Assembly (NCBI RefSeq): GCF_001758425.2
Contig: NZ_MDSS02000002.1
Coordinates: 1 to 64,000, forward strand
DNA length: 64,000 bases
Direction of reading: 5' to 3'
From: Nesterenkonia sp. PF2B19
Lineage (GTDB): Bacteria; Actinomycetota; Actinomycetes; Actinomycetales; Micrococcaceae
Under the pieces are notes generated by a model. It saw nothing but the letters and a program-made list of their open reading frames with translations, was not told the DNA's origin and made no database searches. Below are positions 1-9,690 of the stretch, one piece after another (within the stretch, counting starts at the first letter, position 1; every line of letters begins with the position of its first letter). The translations under genes and the position numbers were made by a program.

Positions 1-1501
1 CGCCCAGCAGCCCGGGCACGGTCGCCAGCGGCAGCAGCGGGGCCGCGAGCACGTTGGCGAGGACTGTATAGGTGGTCACCCCGCGCAGCGGCAGCAGCAG
101 CGGCGTGACGAACAGCTGAGCGGACACAGCCAGCGCCAGCGGACCGGCGACCACCCCGGGCAGCACCCGGGCGAAGGCCTCCTGGATGCGAGCCCCGGTC
201 AGCACGATCCCGGCGGTCGCCGCCGCTGACAGCTGCATGGCAGCATCCACTGCGTACCAGGGATCCCAGATGAGCATGCCCAGCACGCAGACGCAGAGCA
301 GCGAGAACGAGACCCTCCGACGTCCCGCGAACAGGGACAGTGCCCCGAGCGCGCCCATCACGGCGGCCCGCACCACGCTCGGAGCCTGATCGACCAGGCC
401 GACGTAGAGCATCAGACCCGCCAGGGCGAGCACGAGCCCGGGACCCCGCGGCACCCGCAACAGACGCAGCAGCGCCAGCAGTGCCCCCATGACCAGTGCG
501 CAGTGGGTCCCGCTCACGACTGTCAGATGCGTCATCCCTGCCACCTGCATGGCTTCCGACAGTTCGCGAGACTGAACACTTCTGTCACCGAGGATGAGTC
601 CGGGCAGCAGCTCAGGACCGTCGCCCACCGTCTGCGAGGACAGCTCGATGGTCCCGCGGCGAACGTCGCTCCGCCATCCCTCCCAGGTCTCGGCCGCCCG
701 GGCCGCGATCCCTCCGACCTGTGCTGGCGCATCCGCAACCGGCACCAGAGCACCCTCCCCGAATGGGGTCAGCAATGCTGTGCTCCTGCCTCCCGAGTCC
801 GCAGGGGTCGACCGCACCATTCCTTCGAACCGGACGGCACGATCGGCATGATCCCGGTTGAGCCCAGCGGCCTCCGCTTCAGTGAGCAGCACGACGGCCG
901 CGGCGTCCACCTGGCGCCACGTCGGCTCCTCTTCGCCCGAGCGAGCCGCGCCAGAGCCTGATGGAGAGGCTGAGTCGGGTGGGGAGGCTGAGCTCGGACC
1001 ACGGGGCCGCTGCGCGTAGGCCCGCACGGTCACCGGCACGATGACTCGAACCGTGCCGTCAGGACCGGGGCGGACCGTCTCCCGCGCGGGCCCTGTCGGC
1101 TCGAGCTGCACCTGGACAGGAATGTCCTCGCTGACGGTCGTGGGCCATCCGCTCAGGTCGATCTGCCGCTGAGCGCCGGAACAGCTCAGTGCGACGGCGG
1201 CTCCTGCGACGCAGCACACCGCCAGCTGCACCGCCGGGGCTGATGACCGTCGTCCCCGTGGCATGAGGTGGCGCAGCAGCACCAGGACCCCGAGCAGCGC
1301 CAGACCGGAGATCCCCAGCAGAGCTCCCAGGGCTGCCGAGATCGCAGAGCTGCTGTGCACTGCGGCCCAGGCCACTGCCCAGGCCGTCGCGGCAGCGGGC
1401 AGCAGCCGAAGGTCCACCGGGCGCACAGGACCGGCGGCGTTCCCCGGAGGGTCGGTCGCCCGGCCCGCGGGGTCGTCGTCCCGTCGGTGAGCCGCGATCA
1501 C
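1..1501 (-). CDS. comEC: ComEC/Rec2 DNA-uptake channel protein, N-terminal 500 residues (partial)
   Basis: Reading leftwards from a GTG at 1501 the frame stays open to the window edge, so the stop lies outside. The product is rich in membrane segments from the N-terminus. The competence-domain signature is visible: LPGLILGDRS near residue 298, then GMTHLTVVSGTHCAL near residues 320-335, the usual family pattern. ComEC forms the inner-membrane channel for single-stranded DNA in natural transformation. The start overlaps the comEA stop by four bases (GTGA), which implies translational coupling. The family is normally longer, so a C-terminal part is missing only because of the window edge. Confidence 0.88.
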   Translation of the reverse strand, partial: MIAAHRRDDDPAGRATDPPGNAAGPVRPVDLRLLPAAATAWAVAWAAVHSSSAISAALGALLGISGLALLGVLVLLRHLMPRGRRSSAPAVQLAVCCVAGAAVALSCSGAQRQIDLSGWPTTVSEDIPVQVQLEPTGPARETVRPGPDGTVRVIVPVTVRAYAQRPRGPSSASPPDSASPSGSGAARSGEEEPTWRQVDAAAVVLLTEAEAAGLNRDHADRAVRFEGMVRSTPADSGGRSTALLTPFGEGALVPVADAPAQVGGIAARAAETWEGWRSDVRRGTIELSSQTVGDGPELLPGLILGDRSVQSRELSEAMQVAGMTHLTVVSGTHCALVMGALLALLRLLRVPRGPGLVLALAGLMLYVGLVDQAPSVVRAAVMGALGALSLFAGRRRVSFSLLCVCVLGMLIWDPWYAVDAAMQLSAAATAGIVLTGARIQEAFARVLPGVVAGPLALAVSAQLFVTPLLLPLRGVTTYTVLANVLAAPLLPLATVPGLLG

Positions 1502-2004
1502 CAGGTCACCTGATCGGCCACATCCTCCAGGATCGCCGGTCCGATCCCGCGGACCGCGGCCAGCTCCTCGAGCGAGCCGAAGGGACCGTGCCGGGCCCGG
1601 TGCTCCAAGATCCTTTCGGCAAGCGCCGGTCCGATCCCCGGCAACTGTTCGAGCTCTGCGGCCTCGGCCGTGTTGAGGTCCACCACCGGTGTCCCGGGCG
1701 CACCACCATCGTGGTGACCGGAGTCGTGCGGCCCCAGGGACTCAGACTCTTTCCCCTCGTCGCCGCCGTGGCCGTCCTGGACCCACGACGCCCCCGGCTC
1801 GGCGGCGTCGACGTCAGCGTGGGTCGGGACATGGATCAGCGAGCCGTCCACGAGGGGCGCGGCCAGGTTCACGACCTCCAGCGCCGCGTCCTCCTCGGCC
1901 CCGCCGGCCTGCTCCACCGCGTCATGGACCCGCGCCCCCGGGTCAAGCTCGACGACGCCCGGCTCCTGGACTGCGCCGACGACGTGGACCACCAGCTGCC
2001 CCCC

Positions 2005-2049
2005 GTCGTGGTCAGCCCCGTCATGGTCAGCACCGTCGTGGTCAGCTCC
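2005..2049. repeat. 15-bp tandem repeat, about 3 units, within comEA
   Basis: Three units of a 15-bp motif beginning gtcgtggtcagc. On the comEA strand they encode the pentapeptide GADHD repeated in a linker before the SLBB domain. Confidence 0.85.
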
Positions 2050-2171
2050 GTCGTCACCCGTCTCATCCGAGCGCTGCTCGGGCACCTCATCCGGCCGCGT
2101 GCCCTGACCAGGGGCGGGGCGCCCTCCGCACCGGGCGGCGTCTCCCGCGGACGCGCCTCCCCCCGCCCCGC

Positions 2172-2219
2172 CTCCTGGGCACCCTCCTGGGCACCCTCCT
2201 GGGCACCCTCCTGTGCGCT
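2172..2219. repeat. 12-bp tandem repeat, about 4 units, within comEA
   Basis: Unit ctcctgggcacc, last copy degenerate. On the comEA strand it encodes EGAQ repeated between the membrane helix and the frameshift. Confidence 0.85.
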
Positions 2220-2536
2220 GTCGAGCGCCGGCGCCTCCGGCAGCGGCTCAGACGAGGACGGGCTGCTGATCAGCCACGAGACGAGCAGCCAGGCGAGCAG
2301 CGCCACCACCAGCGCGACCGCCGCTGTGATCCGCAACCGGGTGCGTGCAGGACGTCGCAGAGCGGCCTCTCGTTCCTGCCTGAGGCGCTCCCGGCGAGAG
2401 AGCACCGGCGCCTCGTCCCAGAGCCCATGATCCTCCATGCCGTCAGGCTAGGACCACGGCGATGCACCGTTCAGCCGCGCCCCGAAGGATGTGGAGACGT
2501 CGGCGTGTCAGTCCCGCAGAGAACCCCGCTGTGGAG

Positions 2537-2581
2537 GACACCACAGGGCAGGACACCACAGGGAAGGACACTGTGACTCAG
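2537..2581. repeat. 15-bp tandem repeat in the comEA-degV gap
   Basis: Units gacaccacagggcag and gacaccacagggaag, followed by a diverged third unit. It lies in the 193-bp gap between degV and comEA, where I see no convincing gene. Confidence 0.75.
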
Positions 2582-2631
2582 GCGCCTTCCGCCGACGCCG
2601 GCCTCCTCAGGACCGGGCCGCGCTCGGCCCC

Positions 2632-3630
2632 TCACCGCGGCGACGGCGTCAGACACACCGCCAGCGCCCCCAGGCCGAGATGCGCTGCGAGCGAGGGAGG
2701 CAGGTCGACCACCGGCACCGGCCGGGCCGAGAGCCCCGAGACCCGGTCCGCCAGCTCGAGCGCCTCCGGAAGATTGCCGAAGCCGTGGACCACCAGGCGT
2801 GGGTCGTCCATCGCGGAGGCCGCCTCCTCCACGCGGGCCATGAGCCGCTCCATCGCTCGCGGCATCGTGCGGGGCCGCTCCACCAGCTGCACCTCGCCGT
2901 CTTCAAGCCCCAGAAGAGGCTTCACCCAGAGCAGGCCGCCCACCAGGGAAGCCAGGGCATTGATCCGGCCGCCTCGCCGCAGCTGCTCCAGATTCGGCAC
3001 CACGAAGAAAGCGCTCGCCCCACGCGCGCACCGCTCGGCCGCGTCAGCGACGGCGTCGATCGACCCACCGCGACCAGCCACAGCGGCGGCGTCCAGCACG
3101 GCGTCCCCCAGTGCGGCTCCGGTGAGCTGCGAGTCGACGACACGCACCGGGACGCCCACGGCCTCGGCAGCCAGACGCGCGGCGTCCACGGTGCCGGAGA
3201 GCTTGGAGGACAGGTGCACCGCCACGATGCCCTCACAGCCGGCCGCCTCGGCAGCGCGGAACGCCTGAAGGAGGCGGCCCGGAGAGGGACGGGAGGTGCG
3301 CACCGGTGCACCCTGAGCGACCGCAAGGGCCAGATCGCGCTCCAGTTCGGCACCTTCGCCGCCGCCTGCCGACGCCCCGGTCTCCCCCGCGTAGATCTGA
3401 TCACCGATCATCACGGGGATCGGCACCGAGGTCACCGGGGGCCGGGCGGCGTTCAGCAGGGCCGGGGGCAGCGAGCAGGAGGAATCCGTCACCACTGCGA
3501 CGCCGCCCTGCCGTCGCCGCGGCCCCCAGAGCCCGGATCGACGGGGTCCGCCGACCGTGAGGGCGTATTCACAAGACCGGATCCAGGCTGCCAGGCCTTG
3601 GTCCCTGCGCTCCCGCGAGACCTGGTCCAT
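2632..3630 (-). CDS. DegV family (EDD fold) fatty-acid-binding protein
   Basis: 332 aa. The family start motif VAVVTDSSCSLP appears near residue 44, followed by the usual VTSVPIPVMIGDQIY, the RTSRPSPG segment and the IVAVHLSSKLSGT segment. DegV proteins bind a fatty acid and can supply acyl chains to fatty-acid kinase. The first 43 residues are an extension ahead of the EDD domain; the ATG at 3630 is the only plausible start I found and lies five bases after the leuS stop, so co-transcription with leuS is likely. No strong ribosome site is seen, so the start is uncertain. The leuS-degV-comEA-comEC order is common in Actinobacteria. Confidence 0.85.
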   Translation of the reverse strand: MDQVSRERRDQGLAAWIRSCEYALTVGGPRRSGLWGPRRRQGGVAVVTDSSCSLPPALLNAARPPVTSVPIPVMIGDQIYAGETGASAGGGEGAELERDLALAVAQGAPVRTSRPSPGRLLQAFRAAEAAGCEGIVAVHLSSKLSGTVDAARLAAEAVGVPVRVVDSQLTGAALGDAVLDAAAVAGRGGSIDAVADAAERCARGASAFFVVPNLEQLRRGGRINALASLVGGLLWVKPLLGLEDGEVQLVERPRTMPRAMERLMARVEEAASAMDDPRLVVHGFGNLPEALELADRVSGLSARPVPVVDLPPSLAAHLGLGALAVCLTPSPR

Positions 3631-3634
3631 CGGG

Positions 3635-6160
3635 TCAGCCCGTGACGACGTTGACGAGCTTCGGAGCCCGGACGATCACCTTGCGAACCCCGCCGTCGGC
3701 CTCGATGTACTTCTGGATCTTCGGCAGCGCCAGTGCGCGGGCCTCGAGATCGTCCGCCGTGATGTCCGTGGACACCTCCAGCTTGTCCCGCAGCTTGCCC
3801 TTGACCTGCACCACGGCGGTGACCGTGTCCTCGACCAGCAGAGCCTCATCGACGGTGGGCCAGGTCGAGTTCGCCACGGAGGCCTCATGCCCGAGCATCG
3901 CCCACATGTCCTCAGCGGTGTAGGGGGCCACGAGGCTCAGGATCTGTGCGGTGACCTCCGCCCCCTCCCGCACCGCGGCGTCGGCCGCGCCGGCCCCGGA
4001 GTCGATCTCCTTGCGGATGGCGTTGACCAGCTCCATGAGCCGCGCCACGACCACGTTGAACTTCTGGTCCTCGAGCAGCTGCTCCACCTCGTGGACGGTG
4101 CGGTGGGTGACCGCACGCAGTGCTGCGGTCCCGCTGGTCGGATCCGTGCCGGGGGCGCTGGCCACATCCTGGGCCACACGCCACGCCCGGGCCAGGAACT
4201 TCGCCGACCCAGCCGGCGAGACGTCGGCCCAGTCGACATCGTCCTCGGGCGGTGAGGCGAAGACCATGGTCAGCCGGACCGCGTCGACGCCGTAGGCGTC
4301 CAGCTGCTCACCGAGGTCGACACCGTTGCCCAGCGACTTCGACATCGCCTTGCCGCCGTTGAGCACCTGGCCCTGGTTCATCAGCGCCTTGAAGGGCTCG
4401 TCGAAGCGGATCAGGCCCATGTCATGGATGACCTTGGTGAAGAAGCGTGCATAGAGCAGATGGAGGATGGCGTGCTCCACGCCGCCCACATACTGGTCCA
4501 CCGGCATCCATCGGTCGGCCTCGGACGAATCGAAGATGCGCTCGTCGTTCTGCGGGTCCAGGAATCGCAGGAAGTACCAGGAGGAGTCCACGAAGGTATC
4601 CATGGTGTCAGTGTCCCGGGTGGCAGGCTCACCGCACGAGGGGCAGTCCGCCGTGACCCAGTCGCTCGCCGCGGCCAACGGGGACTGGCCCTTCGGAGCC
4701 AGCTGCTCGCCTCGCAGGTCGGCCGGCAGCCGCACCGGCAGCTCGTCCTCGGGCACCGGCACCTCGCCGCAGCTGGGGCAGTGCACGATCGGGATCGGGG
4801 CGCCCCAGAAACGCTGACGGGACAGCAGCCAGTCGCGCAGCCGGTAGTTCACCGTGGCCTGTCCGAGCTGGCGCTCCGCCAGGACGTCCACCGCGCGAGC
4901 GATGGCCTCCTGCTTGCCCAGCCCCTCCCAGGCGGGCGAGTTCACCAACGTCCCTTCGCCGGCCGTGGCCGTGCCGGACACCGCGGGATCCTCTTCTCCG
5001 GTGTCCACCACGACGCGGACATCCAGCCCCATCGTCCGGGCGAACTCGAGATCCCGCTGGTCATGGGCCGGCACAGCCATGACCGCGCCGGTGCCGTAGT
5101 CGGCGAGCACATAGTCCGAGGCCCAGATGGGCAGGCGCTCTCCCGTCAGCGGGTGGGCCGCGTACCGGCCCAGGAACACGCCGGTGCGCTCCCGGTCGGC
5201 CGACTGACGCTCGATGTCGGAGACCGAGCCCAGCGCCGCGCGGTAGCGCGCCAGCTCCTCCCGGTGTTCCTCGGTGACCAGCTGCTCGGCCAGCGCCGCA
5301 TCGGCGGCGACCACCATGAACGTCACCCCGTACAGGGTGTCGGGGCGGGTGGTGAAGACCTCGATCGGCTCGACGTCGGCGCCGTCCTCGGCAGGCTCGA
5401 CCTCGTACCGGACCGTCGCACCGGTGGAGCGGCCGATCCAGTTGCGCTGCATGCTCAGCACGCGCTCCGGCCATCGTCCGGCCAGCTGCTCCATGTCGTC
5501 GAGGAGCCGGTCCGCGTACTCGGTGATCTTGAAGTACCACTGGTTCAGGGCCTTCTTGGTGACCTGAGTGCCGCAGCGCTCACAGGCGCCGTCGACGACC
5601 TGCTCATTGGCCAGCACCGTCTGGTCCTTCGGGCACCAGTTCACCGGGGAGTCCTTGCGGTAGGCCAGGCCCCGGCGGTGGAACTGCAGGAACAGCCACT
5701 GGGTCCACCGGTAGTAGGACTCGTCCGAGGTGTGCAGGCGCCGCGACCAGTCCGCACTGATGGCATAGCGTTTGAAGGACGCCGCCTGGGTGTCGATGTT
5801 GGTGTAGGTCCAGTCCGCCGGGTGCGCGTCGTTCTTGATCGCCGCGTTCTCCGCCGGAAGTCCGAAGGAGTCCCAGCCGATGGGGTGCAGCACGTTGTAT
5901 CCTCGCAGCCGCGCATAGCGGGCCGGGATGTCGCCGATGGCGAAGGCCTCGGCATGCCCCATGTGCAGGTCGCCCGACGGGTACGGGAACATGTCCAGCA
6001 CATAGCGCCGCTCGCGAGTGTCGTCGGGGTCCACCTCGAACGTGCCGTCCTCCTCCCAGAAGGGCAGCCAGCGCGCCTCGATCTCGGCGACGTCATACTG
6101 CTGGGGCTTCTCGGAGGCCTGCGCGGACTGGGCCGCGGCGGAACCGCTCGCGTTGCTCAC
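3635..6160 (-). CDS. leuS: Leucine-tRNA ligase
   Basis: Charges tRNA-Leu with leucine in the cytoplasm. From a GTG at 6160 the protein is 841 aa, normal for bacterial LeuRS. The class I signature HMGH is near residue 66 (in [14 protein letters not shown]) and the KMSKS equivalent AMSKSLGNG is near residue 620. Cys-rich zinc-binding pairs ([15 protein letters not shown]) and the CP1 editing insertion lie between them. The frame also allows an ATG at 6205, but the GTG at 6160 has a GAGGTG ribosome site at good spacing and gives the typical N-terminus, so I chose it. Transcription runs on into degV, comEA and comEC. Confidence 0.96.
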   Translation of the reverse strand: MSNASGSAAAQSAQASEKPQQYDVAEIEARWLPFWEEDGTFEVDPDDTRERRYVLDMFPYPSGDLHMGHAEAFAIGDIPARYARLRGYNVLHPIGWDSFGLPAENAAIKNDAHPADWTYTNIDTQAASFKRYAISADWSRRLHTSDESYYRWTQWLFLQFHRRGLAYRKDSPVNWCPKDQTVLANEQVVDGACERCGTQVTKKALNQWYFKITEYADRLLDDMEQLAGRWPERVLSMQRNWIGRSTGATVRYEVEPAEDGADVEPIEVFTTRPDTLYGVTFMVVAADAALAEQLVTEEHREELARYRAALGSVSDIERQSADRERTGVFLGRYAAHPLTGERLPIWASDYVLADYGTGAVMAVPAHDQRDLEFARTMGLDVRVVVDTGEEDPAVSGTATAGEGTLVNSPAWEGLGKQEAIARAVDVLAERQLGQATVNYRLRDWLLSRQRFWGAPIPIVHCPSCGEVPVPEDELPVRLPADLRGEQLAPKGQSPLAAASDWVTADCPSCGEPATRDTDTMDTFVDSSWYFLRFLDPQNDERIFDSSEADRWMPVDQYVGGVEHAILHLLYARFFTKVIHDMGLIRFDEPFKALMNQGQVLNGGKAMSKSLGNGVDLGEQLDAYGVDAVRLTMVFASPPEDDVDWADVSPAGSAKFLARAWRVAQDVASAPGTDPTSGTAALRAVTHRTVHEVEQLLEDQKFNVVVARLMELVNAIRKEIDSGAGAADAAVREGAEVTAQILSLVAPYTAEDMWAMLGHEASVANSTWPTVDEALLVEDTVTAVVQVKGKLRDKLEVSTDITADDLEARALALPKIQKYIEADGGVRKVIVRAPKLVNVVTG

Positions 6161-6344
6161 CTGGGGGCACCTCGTGGTCGTTCGATGGGATCGGGCAAAG
6201 GGCATCTCGGGACGTCATGGACGGGGCTCGCCGCGGTCGGCTCACCCAGCACGGTCGCAGGCAGGACCTCGTCCCGCCCCACGATCCCGTCGGGTTCGAC
6301 CGCCGGCCTCAGAGACGACGTCCGGCCCACCCAGTCTAAGTGAC

Positions 6345-6425
6345 GATGCCGACCTGAGTGACGATGCCGCCGATGCCGACCTGAGTGACGACGCCGCCGA
6401 TGCCGCCGACGCCGCCGACGCCCGC
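6345..6425. repeat. 27-bp and 9-bp nested tandem repeat upstream of the first hydrolase
   Basis: A 27-bp unit (gatgccgacctgagtgac plus gatgccgcc) occurs twice, then decays into 9-bp gatgccgcc and gacgccgcc units. It lies in the 282-bp gap between divergent leuS and the hydrolase, immediately upstream of the hydrolase promoter. Confidence 0.85.
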
Positions 6426-6430
6426 ACCGC

Positions 6431-6436
6431 TACCCT
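6431..6436 (+). promoter_or_regulatory. Candidate -10 box (TACCCT) for a leaderless hydrolase mRNA
   Basis: TACCCT lies six bases before the GTG start at 6443, which has no proper ribosome site. The spacing fits transcription starting at the start codon. Confidence 0.5.
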
Positions 6437-6442
6437 GGTGAG

Positions 6443-7414
6443 GTGCCGCTGTCGACGCCTTCCTCCTCTGACCTGCCCGCCGCTCCCTGGGTGCCGCATC
6501 CACGTCGCGAAGGGGAACGCCGCACCGTCCCCGTTGGGGTCCGCCTGTCCGACGGGCGCGCGGCGACCGCTGACATCACCCTGTGGCACTACCGTGCCCG
6601 GCATCAGGTCCCCGGGCCGGCGCGCCGGCTGCTGGTCATCCATGGCTTCCGAGGCGACCACCACGGGATGCAGCTGATCGTCGACGCCCTGCCCGACCAG
6701 GAGCTGCTGGTCCCCGACCTGCCGGGCTTCGGCGCCACCGCCCCGCTGTCCCACGGCGTCCACGACGCCGAGACCTACGCGCGCGTCGTGGAGGCCCTGG
6801 CCCAGGCCCTGGCACTCGACGACCAGGACGTCCTGGTCGGCCACTCCTTCGGATCCATCGTCGCCGCGGCGCACACCGCCTGGCAGCAGGGCATCCCGGA
6901 GGGCCGACGCTGGGCTGGGCTGGGACTGCTCAACCCGATCAGCGACGACGTCTTCACCGGGTCGCTGCTGCCCGGCGCCGTCGCCGTGGAAGCCTACTAT
7001 CGGGTCTGCGGCCGACTGCCTGAGCCCTGGGCGCTCTCCCTGCTGCGCTCACCCCTGATCCTGGCCGTGACGAATCTCACCATGATCGTGTCGCGGGACC
7101 GGGACGTGGTCGAGCATGTGCGCCGTGAACACCGGGAGCACTTCGGGGGCTTCACCGACCGGGACACCGTCCTGCAGGCCTACCGGTCCTCCAGCCGCAC
7201 CACCGTGACCCAGTTCGCCCGCGAGCTGGACCTGCCGACCCTGCTGGTGGTCGGGGCGCAGGATCAGCTCTCCACCCTGCGCGGACGACAGCGCCTCGCC
7301 CGACTGCTCCCCCAGGCCCGACTGGAGGTCCTCCGCGGGGTGGGCCATCTGCTGCACTATGAGAAGCCTGCCCCGACCGCCCGGGCCATCCGCCGCTTCC
7401 TCAGCGAGCTCTGA
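6443..7414 (+). CDS. Alpha/beta-fold hydrolase
   Basis: 323 aa. Oxyanion-hole motif LLVIHGFRGDHHG near residues 63-75, nucleophile elbow LVGHSFGS with Ser135, a likely acid Asp in VVGAQDQLS near residue 271 and the histidine in GVGHLLHYEKP near residue 303. These make a complete Ser-Asp-His triad. The substrate cannot be told; related proteins include esterases and C-C bond hydrolases. It is a lone plus-strand gene between divergent leuS and convergent priA. The GTG start has a -10-like box only six bases upstream, suggesting a leaderless transcript. Confidence 0.85.
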   Translation: MPLSTPSSSDLPAAPWVPHPRREGERRTVPVGVRLSDGRAATADITLWHYRARHQVPGPARRLLVIHGFRGDHHGMQLIVDALPDQELLVPDLPGFGATAPLSHGVHDAETYARVVEALAQALALDDQDVLVGHSFGSIVAAAHTAWQQGIPEGRRWAGLGLLNPISDDVFTGSLLPGAVAVEAYYRVCGRLPEPWALSLLRSPLILAVTNLTMIVSRDRDVVEHVRREHREHFGGFTDRDTVLQAYRSSSRTTVTQFARELDLPTLLVVGAQDQLSTLRGRQRLARLLPQARLEVLRGVGHLLHYEKPAPTARAIRRFLSEL

Positions 7415-7481
7415 AGGTCTCAAGCGTCCGAGTGTCAGCGTCCCGCCAGACACCCCCAGTCCTCGAGCCCTGAGGAGTGCC

Positions 7482-9473
7482 TCAGACCTGCAGGGCCGCC
7501 ACGTCGTCCACGGCGATCCGCACGGCCCGATCCCCACGCTGGGCGCTCTGGGTGCGACGCAGCCGCCGCATCTCCTCGACGACCTCGGCGGCCTGCGCAT
7601 AGCCGAAGAACAGCAGGTACCGGTGACGACCGTCCTCGAGAGGGCTCGGCCCGATCCAGCTGACGCCCTCGGGCAGGTTCGCCGCCCGGATGAATGCCTC
7701 GGCCTCCTCCGGTTCCGCCGTCAGGCTCAGCATGCGCTTCGCCGGGGGAAGACCGAGCTCCAGCCGACGGTAGAGCTCCCGACGGGCATAGGTGACCGGG
7801 TCCCAGCGCACCAGCGCCGCGGTGAGCTCCTCGGCCTCCGCGGTGACCACCACCGCCCCCGAGCGTGCCGGGTCAGCTCCGTGCGGCCGGACCAGAGACG
7901 CCGCACGGAACCAGCGAGCCAGGACCCTGCGCGGCACGTCCAGTCCCTCACGGCTGAGCTGGGCGTCCCCGTCGAGGAGCAGTGCGGCGGCATATCCTCC
8001 AGCGGCCACGGGCTCCACCCCGGGAGTGCTCACCACCACGGCCGGAGCCGCCGAGACCTCACGCACCGGGTGGTCCCCGGTGGAGGAGATCACCGTAGTG
8101 TTCGGGAAGGCCCGGCCAAGCTCATGCGCGGTGCGGTCCGCTCCCCTGACACCTGCCCGGAAGCGATCGTGCCCGCACTCCGCGCAGCGGTGGCCCCGGT
8201 GATGCAGCCCGCACCAGCGACACCTCAGGGTCCGGGACTGCTCATGGTGGGGCGGCAGGCTCAGCGGCCCATGACAGCTGGGACACTGCTGCCGGACGCG
8301 GCAGCGCTCGCACAGCACCGCCGGGACGAAGCCGGCCCGTGCCACCTGCACCAGCACCGGCCCGTGCTGCAGAGCCTGCTGGGCCGTGCGGTACGCCGCG
8401 GCCGGAAGCCGCGCCCCGCGTGCCATCGGGTCCCGTTCCGTGTGGTGAGAATCGGCGGTGGCCATCATCAGCGGGGAGGCCTCCCTGCGAGACTCGCGGG
8501 ACGGGGCGACGTCCTGGAGCCATCCGCGCTCCACGAGGCGCTGCACCTCCAGGCTGCGGGAGGTGGACAGGAACAGCAGGCCGCATCCGGTCAGCACCGT
8601 GCGCAGCAGCGCCACCTCACGCACGTGATGGTAGGGCGCGCGCGGCTCGGCATGCGAAGGGTCGTCGTCGTCGACCACGATCAGCTGCCGCAGGCGCGGC
8701 ACCGGGGCGAAGACGGCCGACCGGGTCCCCACCGCGATGCGAGCCTGCCCGTGGCGCAGGCGCAGGAACGCCCGGTATCGGGGTGTGGGGCCGACGTCGG
8801 CGGTCAGCCGGGCCACCTGCTCCGCGCCCCACACGTGCTCGAGCGCCTCCGCCACCTGCTCGACGTCGCGCGCATCGGGCAGGACCACCACGGCATCGCC
8901 GTCCTGCTCCAGGCAGCGACGCACCGTGTCCAGGATCTGGGCGACCCAGCTCTGCTCCCCATAGCCGGTCAGCGCCAGGGCCGCCTGGCGGGGTCTCGGG
9001 GTCTCGGGGTCGCACACCGGATCCGGGGCGGTCAGCCCGGCGAACTCCTTCTCCACCCGGGCCACGCGCGGGGGGATCGCCGCCCGCAGCACATCCGAGG
9101 TGACCCCGGCACCGCGCTCAGCCACCTGCCGGGCCAGCTGGAGCACCTCCGGGGACAGCACCGGGACCGCCGAGACCACCTTGTGGATCAGAGAGAGCCG
9201 GGACGCCGTCTCCGCCGCCTCACAGCGCTCGACGACGAAGCCCAGCATCTCGCGACCGGAGAAACGGACCTTCACCCTCCCCCCGGGCACGACGGCGGCG
9301 TCGTGGTCCCGCGGCACCACATAGTCGAAGGTTCGGTCCAGATGCGGGACTCCGGAGTCCAGCAGCACCCGCGCCACCGGCAGCTCCGGGGCCGCCCCCG
9401 CCGGCAGACGCGCAGGCGGCGGCGGAGCCAGGGCGTCGAGGAGCGCCGGCTGGCTGTCCTCCCGCTCCGTCAT
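7482..9473 (-). CDS. priA: PriA-like primosomal protein N' (probable replication restart protein, helicase motifs lost)
   Basis: Replication-restart initiator recognising stalled forks. 663 aa from the ATG at 9473, chosen because it has a GGAGG ribosome site; the same frame opens 12 codons earlier. The N-terminal 3'-DNA-binding domain starts VARVLLDSGVPHLDRTFDY. A zinc-binding block is clear: CERCRVRQQCPSC, then CRWCG and CAECGHD. No Walker A GxGKT or DExH box is present; DDDDPSHAE stands where the Walker B would be. This matches the actinobacterial PriA subfamily, which is thought not to be an active helicase. It follows metK with a strong terminator between them, so it is probably transcribed separately. 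Confidence 0.93.
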   Translation of the reverse strand: MTEREDSQPALLDALAPPPPARLPAGAAPELPVARVLLDSGVPHLDRTFDYVVPRDHDAAVVPGGRVKVRFSGREMLGFVVERCEAAETASRLSLIHKVVSAVPVLSPEVLQLARQVAERGAGVTSDVLRAAIPPRVARVEKEFAGLTAPDPVCDPETPRPRQAALALTGYGEQSWVAQILDTVRRCLEQDGDAVVVLPDARDVEQVAEALEHVWGAEQVARLTADVGPTPRYRAFLRLRHGQARIAVGTRSAVFAPVPRLRQLIVVDDDDPSHAEPRAPYHHVREVALLRTVLTGCGLLFLSTSRSLEVQRLVERGWLQDVAPSRESRREASPLMMATADSHHTERDPMARGARLPAAAYRTAQQALQHGPVLVQVARAGFVPAVLCERCRVRQQCPSCHGPLSLPPHHEQSRTLRCRWCGLHHRGHRCAECGHDRFRAGVRGADRTAHELGRAFPNTTVISSTGDHPVREVSAAPAVVVSTPGVEPVAAGGYAAALLLDGDAQLSREGLDVPRRVLARWFRAASLVRPHGADPARSGAVVVTAEAEELTAALVRWDPVTYARRELYRRLELGLPPAKRMLSLTAEPEEAEAFIRAANLPEGVSWIGPSPLEDGRHRYLLFFGYAQAAEVVEEMRRLRRTQSAQRGDRAVRIAVDDVAALQV

Positions 9474-9586
9474 CGCCTGTCTCCCTCCACGGCACTGGGA
9501 CCTGTTCACCGGATGATGCTACGCGCCCGGGCTGACAGGCACGAAGTCCCCGGTGGCCGTCTGGTGCCGGTGCAGGCACGGCAGAG

Positions 9587-9622
9587 GCCGCACTGGACAC
9601 AGAGGCCGCACCGGACACAGAG
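9587..9622. repeat. 18-bp direct tandem repeat, 2 units
   Basis: gccgcactggacacagag followed by gccgcaccggacacagag, in the 217-bp gap between metK and priA. Confidence 0.8.
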
Positions 9623-9632
9623 GCAGGGAGGA

Positions 9633-9675
9633 CAGCACGCGCCCCCGCCCTGGGGTGGGCGGGGGCCGCGTGCTG
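9633..9675 (-). terminator. Strong rho-independent-type hairpin after metK
   Basis: Outer arms cagcacgc and gcgtgctg, inner arms gcccccgccc and gggcgggggc, with a six-base loop and one bulge. The stem is about 18 bp. It starts 15 bases past the metK stop. There is no T-run, as usual in high-GC actinobacteria. Confidence 0.8.
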
Positions 9676-9690
9676 CAGGGTCGCCGGGCC

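Larger units (their letters stand above)
1498..2438 (-). pseudogene. comEA: ComEA-type DNA-binding competence protein, frame-shifted in this sequence
   Basis: Two frames carry one protein. The first (from 2438) has a charged N-terminus, one membrane helix near residues 38-56 and an EGAQ tandem repeat. The second (ending at 1498) has an SLBB-like domain starting VVHVVGAVQEPG and a C-terminal helix-hairpin-helix domain with LNTAEAAELEQLPGIGPALA and VRGIGPAILEDV, the ComEA dsDNA-binding module. One base is missing somewhere around 2090-2170, in a GC-rich stretch. Restoring it gives 942 bp, 313 aa. ComEA is the membrane-anchored DNA receptor working with ComEC, and the two overlap by four bases. 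I favour an assembly indel over true gene loss because both halves look intact. Confidence 0.82.

Noticed and set aside
2471-2656. Small minus-strand open frame downstream of degV
   Set aside because: It is mostly the 15-bp minisatellite read as protein, with no ribosome site or recognisable motif.
4424-6343. Long plus-strand open frame opposite leuS
   Set aside because: No family motif, biased composition (Arg, Val, Leu, Gly), and it is antisense to a clear leuS. High GC creates such shadows; similar long frames opposite priA (7359-9809), metK/coaBC (9553-12351), leuA (51020-53929) and dnaJ/hrcA (58907-61117) were dismissed likewise.
7470-7485. ctgagg/cctcag dyad between the first hydrolase and priA
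   Set aside because: Only six-base arms, and it overlaps the priA stop; not strong enough to call.
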